From Magnetococcales bacterium (GTDB lineage Bacteria; Pseudomonadota; Magnetococcia; Magnetococcales; JADFWU01), in assembly GCA_015234045.1 (NCBI GenBank), contig JADFWU010000051.1, positions 1 to 21,684 on the forward strand: 21,684 nt of DNA, given 5' to 3'. The notes beneath the pieces were generated by a model. The model did not search any database, had not been told where the DNA came from, and saw only the letters and a program-made list of their open reading frames with translations. Shown one piece after another: positions 14,643 to 21,240 of this stretch; the first letter of the stretch is position 1, and every line of letters starts with the position of its first letter. Position numbers and translations under genes: made by a program.

Positions 14643-14742
14643 GGGTTGGGTTGGCCCGTAAAAATGAACAACTCACTTCCTGCCATGGATGGCGTTTCTC
14701 AATGGAATGCATGTGCGTTCCTAAATACGGAGGAGTGAGAAA
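14643..14742 (+). promoter_or_regulatory. Flagellin leader element 8 (gene H), with altered anti-SD and matching RBS
   Basis: Stem GGGTTG (14648-14653) with CAACTC (14669-14674); hairpin TGCC-ATGGAT-GGCG (14681-14694), extended by a G-C and a U-G pair; third hairpin GGAATGC (14704-14710) with GCGTTCC (14715-14721). The anti-SD here is CTCACTTC (14672-14679). It pairs over 8 bp, one of them G-U, with GGAGTGAG (14732-14739) just before the GTG start. Confidence 0.67.
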
Positions 14743-15606
14743 GTGGCTTTAACAATAGCAACAAATGTTCTCTCTATCGCAACACAGAGAAACCTTCAAC
14801 GCAACAGCACGGAATTGGGTAAGACTTTTGAACGTCTCTCATCCGGGTTGCGTATTAATAGTGCCAGTGATGATTCCGCCGGTCTGGCGGTTGCTACACG
14901 GATGACTGCCCAGATTCGCGGTTTTAATCAAGCGGTTCGTAACTCCAATGATGCGATTTCCTTGATCCAGGTCACGGAAGGCGCGTTGGAAGAGACCGAA
15001 AACGCACTGCAACGGATGCGTGAACTGTCGGTACAGGCAGCCAGTGATACGCTGGTTACCACGGATCGTCAGGATATTTGGGATGAGATCGTTCAGCTTG
15101 CTGATGAGATCGACCGGATTGCCACGGATACCGAGTTCAATGACCAAGTGTTGTTGGGCAGTGGTGGTGTTGCGGCACTGACATTAACCTTCCAGGTGGG
15201 TGCAGATGCCAATAAAACCATTGGTGTGACCATCAACGCGGCGGGTGCATCGGTTTTGGGTGTTGGTCTGAATACCGTGGGTTCGGCTGGTAATATCAGC
15301 GGATACACACAGGCAGAGGCACAATCCCATGCCAACACCATGATGACTCTGGTGGATAGTGCGATCTCAAGTGTTTCTGATATTCGCTCGACTTTGGGTG
15401 CCATGCAGAATCGCTTTGAATCTGTCATCACTCAGGTGACGGCTGCGTCAGAGCATACAGAAGCGTCTCGGGCGCGGATTATGGATGCGGATATTGCCAC
15501 TGAAACGGCAAATCTGACTCGGCTTTCCATTTTGCAACAGGCTGGTGCCGCTATTCTGGCCCAAGCCAACGCAAGTCCTCAGCTGGCTCTCCAGTTGTTG
15601 GGTTAA
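14743..15606 (+). CDS. Flagellin H (GTG start)
   Basis: 287 aa, GTG start at 14743 with AGGAG 8 nt upstream; no in-frame ATG fits the family start. It begins MALTIATNVLSIATQRNLQR, has NSASDDSAGLAVATRM in place of the AADDAAGLNIS block, and ends with QANASPQLALQLLG, where Ser replaces the otherwise constant Gln. These changes make it, after B, the second most divergent full-length copy. It is the last flagellin of the run, with a 64-bp gap to a 105-aa gene that is probably cotranscribed. Confidence 0.93.
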   Translation: MALTIATNVLSIATQRNLQRNSTELGKTFERLSSGLRINSASDDSAGLAVATRMTAQIRGFNQAVRNSNDAISLIQVTEGALEETENALQRMRELSVQAASDTLVTTDRQDIWDEIVQLADEIDRIATDTEFNDQVLLGSGGVAALTLTFQVGADANKTIGVTINAAGASVLGVGLNTVGSAGNISGYTQAEAQSHANTMMTLVDSAISSVSDIRSTLGAMQNRFESVITQVTAASEHTEASRARIMDADIATETANLTRLSILQQAGAAILAQANASPQLALQLLG

Positions 15607-15618
15607 TGGTCAGAGGGT

Positions 15619-15644
15619 GTCAGCCTCGGTGTTCCGGGGCTGGC
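15619..15644 (+). promoter_or_regulatory. Hairpin after flagellin H
   Basis: GTCAGCC (15619-15625) with GGCTGGC (15638-15644), seven pairs including one G-U, with an inner CGG/CCG. No T-run follows and the next RBS lies 16 nt further on, so it probably adjusts the relative yield of flagellin H and the next gene. Confidence 0.4.
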
Positions 15645-15670
15645 ACCGGCTCTCCCAGGGAGATTAGGTC

Positions 15671-15988
15671 ATGAGTAATATCTTGGAATTTCCAATTCCT
15701 ACACCAGTTCACAGGGCCAATAAGCCACGTCCTCGGGCAGAGGAAATGACACTGTCCGATGCGGATTATGCTCTGTTGGAACGTCTGGCTGAACAGATTG
15801 TTCGCAATCCAGATGGTTTTTCATCCATGCATGTCAATCTTGATGAGCAGGCACGCAACTTGGTGGTGCATATGCCGGAAATGGGCAGCGATCCATTTCC
15901 TTCCGTATTACCACCCAGCGAAAATATTGCCAATATGGTGCGTAATATCGGTTGTTTTGATCGACTTCTGTTTGGTATGCCTGTTTAG
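15671..15988 (+). CDS. Conserved-looking 105-aa protein of unknown function after the flagellins
   Basis: I do not recognise the family. It has a good RBS (AGGGAGA) 8 nt before the ATG, and lies in the same direction 64 bp after flagellin H and before the first strong terminator (16057), so it is probably the last gene of the flagellin transcript. The sequence has no signal peptide or membrane segment. The first 25 residues are Pro/Arg-rich and probably flexible. Residues about 27-50 (MTLSDADYALLERLAEQIVR) look helical, followed by a segment with LDEQARNLVVHMPEM. Position suggests a role linked to flagellin expression or export, such as a chaperone or regulator, but there is no motif to show it. 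The smaller overlapping frame at 15759 is rejected. Confidence 0.7.
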   Translation: MSNILEFPIPTPVHRANKPRPRAEEMTLSDADYALLERLAEQIVRNPDGFSSMHVNLDEQARNLVVHMPEMGSDPFPSVLPPSENIANMVRNIGCFDRLLFGMPV

Positions 15989-16056
15989 TTCGGTTTGGTG
16001 TGCTTTGCAAATCATGCTAACTATTTATTTTAAAAGTGGAAAGTTATTTAATGATG

Positions 16057-16081
16057 GCCGCCTGAATGGGCGGCTTTTTTT
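16057..16081 (+). terminator. Rho-independent terminator ending the flagellin island
   Basis: GCCGCC (16057-16062) pairs with GGCGGC (16069-16074) around a 6-nt loop and is followed by seven T residues. It is the first textbook terminator downstream of the flagellins. Confidence 0.9.
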
Positions 16082-16206
16082 ATTGCATCATGATCCTGTT
16101 GTGCGACATCGGTGTCAATACGGAAAAATTACTTGATCTCGGATGCAGTAACTCCTGGAAAATTAAATTGAAATCCGTATGATAGAAAAAAATTGTATTG
16201 ATTCTA

Positions 16207-16221
16207 CCTCCAATTGGAAGG
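16207..16221 (+). promoter_or_regulatory. RBS-sequestering hairpin of the OmpA-like gene
   Basis: CCTCC (16207-16211), loop AATT, GGAAGG (16216-16221). TCC pairs with GGA and CC with GG around one bulged A, which hides the GGAAGGA ribosome-binding site, 9 nt before the ATG. The same CCTCC/GGANGG pairing is possible in the flagellin leaders. Confidence 0.45.
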
Positions 16222-16230
16222 ATTGACTTG

Positions 16231-17172
16231 ATGAAATGCGCTAAACTCCTTGCTTTAATGGCAGCAGGTTCCCTCAGCCTGATCACCATTGGCAGCAGTG
16301 CCAATGCAGCCACCAACGGTTACACCCAGCCAAGCCGTAATCACTCGGCAATTTATGAAAACAAATACACTGGTTTTGGCTATCACAAGCCGATTCCTGA
16401 TTCAGATGGTGATGGTGTTCTCGATCCAGATGATAAATGTCCTGGCACGCCTAAAGGTACGCCGGTTGGATATGATGGTTGTGAGCTGGATAGTGATGGC
16501 GATGGTGTTGTAGATTCCCTGGATAAATGTCCTGGCACACCCGCTGGCGCGACTGTAAATACCAGTGGCTGTGAACTGGATAGTGATGGCGATGGCGTTG
16601 TGGATTCCCTGGATAAATGTCCTGGCACACCCGCAGGCGCGACTGTAAATACCAGCGGCTGTGAGTTGGATAGTGATGGTGATGGCGTTGTGGATTCCCT
16701 GGATAAATGTCCTGGCACACCCGCAGGCGCGACTGTAAATACCAGCGGTTGTGAAATAGACTCTGACATGGATGGTGTTGTCGATAGTAACGATGCCTGC
16801 CCTGAAACGCCGATGAGTGCAGATGTTGATACCCGTGGTTGTTGGGTATTGGCCGTTCACTTCCATACCGGCAGCGCTTCCATCACAGCTGAATCTGCAC
16901 CCGCTCTGATGAAGGCCGCCACTGTCTTGAAAAATAACCCGGAAGTGCGTTTTCAGGTTGATGGACACACCGATGACCGTGGTTCACTGGCGCTCAACAA
17001 TCGTCTCTCCCAAAAGCGGGCCGATTCCGTGCGTCATTTCCTGGTACAGCATGGTGCGCATGCGGATAAGTTGAATGCCAAAGGCTTTGGCCCCAGCAAT
17101 CCCATTGCAACCAATGACACCGCTGAAGGTCGTCAACAGAACCGCCGTGTTGAGCTGAATAAGGTTAAGTAA
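16231..17172 (+). CDS. OmpA-family protein with thrombospondin type-3 repeats
   Basis: 313 aa. The ATG at 16231 follows GGAAGGA and starts a clean signal peptide (MKCAKLLALMAAGSLSLITI, cut after ANA at about residue 26); an ATG at 16198 is rejected. After a short linker come five calcium-binding thrombospondin type-3 repeats (about residues 57-208, DSDGDGVVDSLDKCPGTP type), three of them almost identical. The C-terminal OmpA domain (about 209-313) shows FHTGSASIT, the peptidoglycan-binding core VDGHTDDRGS with the diaminopimelate-binding Asp and the later Arg in NRRVEL. No beta-barrel domain is present, so the protein is probably periplasmic or attached to the outer membrane through the repeats, linking it to the wall. 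It stands as a single gene between two terminators. Confidence 0.92.
   Translation: MKCAKLLALMAAGSLSLITIGSSANAATNGYTQPSRNHSAIYENKYTGFGYHKPIPDSDGDGVLDPDDKCPGTPKGTPVGYDGCELDSDGDGVVDSLDKCPGTPAGATVNTSGCELDSDGDGVVDSLDKCPGTPAGATVNTSGCELDSDGDGVVDSLDKCPGTPAGATVNTSGCEIDSDMDGVVDSNDACPETPMSADVDTRGCWVLAVHFHTGSASITAESAPALMKAATVLKNNPEVRFQVDGHTDDRGSLALNNRLSQKRADSVRHFLVQHGAHADKLNAKGFGPSNPIATNDTAEGRQQNRRVELNKVK
16483..16752 (+). repeat. Three tandem 90-bp repeats coding for type-3 repeats
   Basis: Units 16483-16572, 16573-16662 and 16663-16752 differ at only a few third-codon positions and each encodes 30 residues from E-L-D-S-D to S-G-C. Less similar units flank them. The near identity suggests recent expansion by unequal exchange or slippage. 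Confidence 0.93.
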
Positions 17173-17199
17173 GCCTTTTTTAGTCGATGCATATGTAGT

Positions 17200-17241
17200 A
17201 AAAAAGCCGCTCCATATTTATTAATAGGAGCGGCTTTTTTT
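17200..17241. terminator. Bidirectional Rho-independent terminator
   Basis: An A-run (17200-17205), GCCGCTCC (17206-17213), a 13-nt loop, GGAGCGGC (17227-17234) and a T-run (17235-17241). It can end both the OmpA-like transcript on the plus strand and the BtuB-like transcript on the minus strand. Confidence 0.92.
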
Positions 17242-17290
17242 GCAAAAGGACTGAGCTGATAGGTAACTACTGGAAATTATCTTTTCTCGG

Positions 17291-19264
17291 TCAAAAATTC
17301 AGACTGGCGCTCAAAAAGAAACGCCGACCCGGTGAGGGATACCAAGCCCGCTCACCGGTCCAACTCAATGCGCCATACTCTGAATAGTCCCGATTCATCA
17401 GATTTTTCACATCTAACGTAGCTGTCAGCAATTTGAATTTGTAACGCATACGCCCATCCGCTACAAAATGACTGCCCTGATCTTTTACCGTATTGGCAAA
17501 GTCGCCAGAGTACCGACGACTGCCCACATATCGGCCCTGTAACGATACGTCCAGATCGTCATGCAACTGCCAAGAAGCGCCGCCGCTTAACTGGTGCTGT
17601 GGCACCGTTGGTATCTCACTGCCCTTAAAAGCCCCATCACGCACCTCGGTTTTCATCCAGGTATAGCCTGCTTTGACGGAAAAATCCTGCCACTTCTGTA
17701 CCATGGAAAGCGTAATACCCTCTCTCAGACTATCGCCATCAAGATTGGTGTTGGCAAAAGTGGCGGCATTATAGAAAATTTCATCCTCAGTGATGATCTG
17801 AAATAGAGAAAGATCCACCATCAAACCCTGATCAAACTGATGACGAACGCCCACGCTGTATTCGTTTGCTGTCTGCGGTTTTAATGTCTGATCAAGCGTG
17901 TTGGTGGCATAGCTGAATAACTCGTCTAACAGCGGATAACGGAAACTTCTGGATAAATTGGCATACGCACTGGACCCCTTGGCCCAACCATAGACCACAC
18001 CCAATGACCATGCTTGTGCATCGTGATCAGTAGTCAACCCAGCCCCAGGTCCAAACGCATAGTCCACCTGATCATGTCGATATCCGGCTGAAACCAGCCA
18101 CTGATCGTTTAAAATCAATGTGTCTTGCAGATATAGTCCCAGGTTTTTTTTCTCAAGGGTGTAGGTGGCTACACTCAAAAATCCACCAAAATCTGAATCA
18201 TTGAGTACATCCATTTCATCGGTTTGATAGTCTGCACCCAGTGTCAGGGTGTTTGACAGACCAAAAAATGGCTCTCTGAGCACCAACTGTGGAGAGACTG
18301 CCCAAGTATCAGTCACCGGTGTGAAAGCAGATGAACCCCAAGTACCACTGGCAAAACTGGTTACCTCACGGCGTCGAAACGAGGTGTCGGTTTTCAATTC
18401 ATTATCAGAACCAAAGCGCCAGGAGGGCGAAAGCGTGATGAAAACATCCTCGGTTTCAGCAAAATCATCTGGATGTGTGGTGTCTTTATTGGTGAGACCA
18501 GCAGCATAGTTGCTCTCCAACAATGCGCCGGGCAGTCCTGTTTCATCCCAGTGATAACCCGCACTCAAACCCACACTCAAATCATCGGTGGCGTACCAGG
18601 AAAATGATACGCCTACATCCCGTGATTCCCGGCTACTGTTCTCCCGATGACCCGTCACACGCATACCGGCTGCCGAAAGATCATAAGCAAAATTCTCTCT
18701 CTTATCGCCTAGCCCCGCTTCTGCGGAGACGTGCCCATAAGACCCGCCTTTGAACGTGACAGTCTTACGTTCTTTATCACCCTGTTCGGTAAGAATATTG
18801 ATGACACCGCCGACAGCGTTATCACCGTATAACACCGCACCACGACCACCACGTACAATCTCAATGCGTCGGATTCGTGCCAAAGGAATCTGCGTCCAGT
18901 CAGTACCGGACAGATCCGCTTGATTGACCCGCCGCCCATCCACTAAAACCAAAACATTGGCGCTGGCCGTTTCGCCATATCCACGTAGATCTACCCGATG
19001 ACTACGACCTGTACCATTGATATCACTGATATGAATCCCTGCCTGAACCGCCAAAAGCTCTGGTAGGTTCTCCACAGGAGAATCCTGTATATCTTTCTGA
19101 TTAATTACCGTTATATGTGCCGGAGTTCTGCTTTCATGATGGGGGTAACGGCTAGCAGTAACAACAATCTCCTCATTGGCAGAGTGTTGATCCGCAGTAG
19201 CTGGAAATGCCGCAATCAAAGTCAAAGACAGCGTAAGGGAGGAAACAATACGAAAACCATTCAT
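17291..19264 (-). CDS. btuB: TonB-dependent outer-membrane receptor, BtuB type (cobalamin)
   Basis: 657 aa from the ATG at 19264, which has AGGAG 8 nt upstream; a start at 19405 would lie inside the riboswitch. A signal peptide (about 24 residues, cut after ATA) is followed by the TonB box EEIVVTASR, a plug domain (about 45-155: ITVINQKDI, DLRGYG, VLVLVDGRRVN, RIEIVRGGRGAVLYGDNAVGGVINI) and a 22-strand barrel. It ends in a C-terminal Phe (SASLNF), as needed for assembly by the BAM machinery. The cobalamin riboswitch in front shows that vitamin B12 or a corrinoid is the likely ligand, taken up with TonB energy and passed to the BtuF-like protein encoded at 3299-4114. It is transcribed alone. 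Confidence 0.93.
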   Translation of the reverse strand: MNGFRIVSSLTLSLTLIAAFPATADQHSANEEIVVTASRYPHHESRTPAHITVINQKDIQDSPVENLPELLAVQAGIHISDINGTGRSHRVDLRGYGETASANVLVLVDGRRVNQADLSGTDWTQIPLARIRRIEIVRGGRGAVLYGDNAVGGVINILTEQGDKERKTVTFKGGSYGHVSAEAGLGDKRENFAYDLSAAGMRVTGHRENSSRESRDVGVSFSWYATDDLSVGLSAGYHWDETGLPGALLESNYAAGLTNKDTTHPDDFAETEDVFITLSPSWRFGSDNELKTDTSFRRREVTSFASGTWGSSAFTPVTDTWAVSPQLVLREPFFGLSNTLTLGADYQTDEMDVLNDSDFGGFLSVATYTLEKKNLGLYLQDTLILNDQWLVSAGYRHDQVDYAFGPGAGLTTDHDAQAWSLGVVYGWAKGSSAYANLSRSFRYPLLDELFSYATNTLDQTLKPQTANEYSVGVRHQFDQGLMVDLSLFQIITEDEIFYNAATFANTNLDGDSLREGITLSMVQKWQDFSVKAGYTWMKTEVRDGAFKGSEIPTVPQHQLSGGASWQLHDDLDVSLQGRYVGSRRYSGDFANTVKDQGSHFVADGRMRYKFKLLTATLDVKNLMNRDYSEYGALSWTGERAWYPSPGRRFFLSASLNF

Positions 19265-19298
19265 GGCGCTCTCCTGCCGTGCTCGCCCGCAACGGCAT

Positions 19299-19316
19299 AA
19301 AAAGGGTTCTGGACCC
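19299..19316 (-). terminator. Possible attenuation hairpin downstream of the riboswitch
   Basis: On the minus strand GGGT, a 5-nt loop and ACCC are followed by five T residues, 35 nt before the btuB start. The stem is only 4 bp, so it is a weak candidate for the expression platform; blocking of ribosome binding is an alternative. Confidence 0.25.
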
Positions 19317-19402
19317 AACGAGAGAGAATGAACGGATAGACCAACCCGAAAAAGGGGAAAGAAAGCCGCTCCAAACCGCCCGCCGCAGTCCAACAGAGGA
19401 AG

Positions 19403-19629
19403 CACCAGGCCGGTCTCCGGGCTTACAGGTCATTTCTCCTGTTCTGGAGAAACTCGGCAAATCGCCTTCCCACGCTTCTGTGTCTTGGAAACACGCGTAG
19501 TGGCACGAAAATTTGCCTAACCTGATCACCGTTGCGGGGGCAGCGTCGGAATCGTATCAAACAGACATAAGCACTGTTTTGATCTCACACCGATCTTCCC
19601 GTTTCACTCCTATTATGGAGCACCTGATG
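19403..19629 (-). promoter_or_regulatory. Cobalamin riboswitch (AdoCbl class)
   Basis: Read on the minus strand, the order is: P1 arm CATCAGG (19623-19629), GGGAAGATCGGTG, the core GCTGCCCCCGCAAC (19531-19544), GTGCCACTA (19498-19506), GTGGGAAGGCG, the B12 box AGCCCGGAGACCGGCC (19408-19423) and the closing P1 arm CCTGGTG (19403-19409). All conserved blocks of the cobalamin riboswitch are in the right order and spacing. It sits 138 nt before btuB, which it should repress when the cofactor is abundant. Confidence 0.96.
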
Positions 19630-19636
19630 TGGCGAA

Positions 19637-19666
19637 ACGGTAGCGATAAAACAGCATCTATGTCAA
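19637..19666 (-). promoter_or_regulatory. Candidate btuB promoter
   Basis: A perfect -35 TTGACA (19661-19666, minus strand) lies just upstream of the riboswitch. The -10 region at 17-18 nt spacing (about 19637-19643, TACCGT) is poor, so the exact start is uncertain. The remaining bases up to 19765 hold the leader of the divergent gene, with a possible -10 TATAGT at 19725-19730. Confidence 0.4.
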
Positions 19667-19765
19667 GATGGAAAAAATAGTGTCTCTTTACACGCTATCC
19701 TGGAGATTGTGCGGGTATATGCTTTATAGTTTTATTCCGGTGAAACATTTTGAGGTGATGCTTTA

Positions 19766-20422
19766 ATGCCTATGCTGTCCGTCATTTATCGACTCTTTCT
19801 CTGTAGTTTTTTGGTCTTATTATCTCTACCAAAAAATGCTGAAGCGGTTAATGTCGCGCCACGAATCAGTGATCGAGAAATCATTGAATCCCTGGCTCAA
19901 TTGAAGGAAGGACAGAAGCAACTCAGTATACGCATTGACGATCTGCGTGCAGAAATGAAAGAAAACGTCACTACTCTGCGTGCAGAAATGAAAGAAAACG
20001 TCACTACTCTGCGTGCAGAAATGAAAGAAAATGTCTCTACTCTGCGTGCAGAAATGAAAGGAAATGCCACTACTCTGCGTGCAGAAATGAAAGCAGGTAT
20101 GGATGGTTTGCGCCGAGAAATGAACATACAATCCAACCAGGCCAATCAGCGCATGGATCGGATGCATACCACCATGCTAACGCTTTTTGGCGCATTGGTT
20201 ACGCTGATTGTCGCCTTGTTTGGATATATTGCTTGGGATCGCCGGACCATGATGAAGCCTTTTCAAGAGCGCTTGGGTTTGTTGGAAAAAGAGTTGCATC
20301 AGGATCTCGATCTGCAACATCCAGAAGGCTCACGCATCACGCGCATGTTGCATGCGCTGCGTGAACTGGCCAAACAGGATGAGAAAGTGGCGACAATTTT
20401 GAGAAGCTTTTCTTTGCTTTAG
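19766..20422 (+). CDS. Exported coiled-coil membrane protein with 11-residue repeats (paralogue 1)
   Basis: 218 aa, with GAGGTGA 8 nt before the ATG. No function is known to me. An N-terminal signal or anchor (residues about 5-26, ending NAEA) is followed by PRISDREIIESLAQLKEGQKQL, then four full and one partial copies of the 11-residue unit LRAEMKENVTT (60-109), which is typical of a long right-handed coiled coil. A second hydrophobic segment (about 137-157, LTLFGALVTLIVALFGYIAW) ends in DRR, followed by a charged cytoplasmic tail of about 60 residues. The repeated rod probably extends into the periplasm. Proteins with the start ISDREIIE.LA.L.EGQ and an IAWDRRT transmembrane end occur in other bacteria as hypotheticals. 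The gene stands 26 bp before its paralogue and is probably cotranscribed with it. Confidence 0.85.
   Translation: MPMLSVIYRLFLCSFLVLLSLPKNAEAVNVAPRISDREIIESLAQLKEGQKQLSIRIDDLRAEMKENVTTLRAEMKENVTTLRAEMKENVSTLRAEMKGNATTLRAEMKAGMDGLRREMNIQSNQANQRMDRMHTTMLTLFGALVTLIVALFGYIAWDRRTMMKPFQERLGLLEKELHQDLDLQHPEGSRITRMLHALRELAKQDEKVATILRSFSLL
19943..20092 (+). repeat. Tandem 33-bp repeats in the coiled-coil gene
   Basis: Units begin with CTGCGTGCAGAAATGAAA at 19943, 19976, 20009, 20042 and 20075 (the last is partial). The first three full units are almost identical in DNA. The paralogue at 20449 has only one degenerate equivalent. Confidence 0.95.
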
Positions 20423-20448
20423 GTAAATTTTTTGAAGGTCATTCAATA

Positions 20449-20973
20449 ATGTCCAAACTGTCTGTCATTTATCGACTTGTTTTCTTGGTTTTTTTTGCCT
20501 TTTTGTCGTTACCAATAAATGCTGAATCCGTTGAAATTGCACCACGCATCAGTGATCGGGAAATCATTGAATCTCTGGCTCAATTGAAGGAGGGGCAGAA
20601 ACAACTCAACATACGCTTTAACGATATGCGTACAGAGATAAAAACAGACATAGATGGTCTGCGTAGAGAGGTGAATACGCAATCCAACCAGGCCAATCAG
20701 CGTATGGATAGAATGCATACCACCATGCTAACGCTTTTCGGCGCATTGGTTACGCTGATTGTTGCCTTATTTGGATATATTGCTTGGGATCGTCGGACCA
20801 TGATGAAGCCTTTTCAAGAGCGCTTGGAATCGTTGGAAAAAGAGTTGCATCGGGATCTCGACCTACAACATCCAGATGGCTCACGCATCACACGCATGCT
20901 GCACGCACTGCGCGAACTGGCCAAACAGGATGAGAAAGTGGCGACAATTTTGAGAAGCTTTTCTTTGCTTTGA
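20449..20973 (+). CDS. Exported coiled-coil membrane protein (paralogue 2, short form)
   Basis: 174 aa, with GAAGG about 11 nt before the ATG. It has the same plan as its neighbour: signal or anchor (about 5-26), PRISDREIIESLAQLKEGQKQL, a short rod, a transmembrane segment at about 93-113 and the same charged tail. The rod lacks the LRAEMK repeats, which makes it shorter by exactly 44 residues, or four 11-residue units. The C-terminal half is almost identical to paralogue 1 in DNA as well as protein, so the duplication is recent or maintained by gene conversion. Confidence 0.85.
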   Translation: MSKLSVIYRLVFLVFFAFLSLPINAESVEIAPRISDREIIESLAQLKEGQKQLNIRFNDMRTEIKTDIDGLRREVNTQSNQANQRMDRMHTTMLTLFGALVTLIVALFGYIAWDRRTMMKPFQERLESLEKELHRDLDLQHPDGSRITRMLHALRELAKQDEKVATILRSFSLL

Positions 20974-21010
20974 TCCCTCTTCATTATTATGCTTTTAACT
21001 ATAAAAACGA

Positions 21011-21040
21011 TTGACAGAAAACAGTATTCAATGCTATTGA
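21011..21040 (+). promoter_or_regulatory. Possible sigma70 promoter before the tail-spike-like gene
   Basis: TTGACA (21011-21016), an 18-nt spacer and TATTGA (21035-21040). It lies in the gene-free stretch 20974-21240. A weak terminator-like hairpin follows at 21102, which makes its use for the downstream gene uncertain. Confidence 0.4.
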
Positions 21041-21101
21041 GATTCATATTATTATTTGAAATTAGCGTTTCCAATACACCGGCAGAACCCGCTGAATCCC
21101 G

Positions 21102-21118
21102 CCGTAAAACGGTTTTTT
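21102..21118 (+). terminator. Short terminator-like hairpin
   Basis: CCGT-AAA-ACGG (21102-21112) followed by six T residues. The stem is only 4 bp, so it would be a weak terminator. Confidence 0.4.
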
Positions 21119-21240
21119 GATAAAACCAAGCTTTCAACATTAAGAAATCACGCTCTGAAATACGCCTGTAAATGCTGGTGTCTGCGGCCTATGGTTGCTG
21201 GAATCTCTATTTCTTGTCTTCAGTTAACAGGAGAAAGAGT

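Noticed and set aside
4557-14700. Leader repeats as a c-di-GMP (GEMM) riboswitch, tempting because an HD-GYP gene is near
   Set aside because: None of the conserved GEMM-I blocks or the tetraloop-receptor arrangement is present.
16383-16968. Antisense ORFs with repeats opposite the OmpA-like gene
   Set aside because: They are translations of the tandem DNA repeats on the wrong strand.
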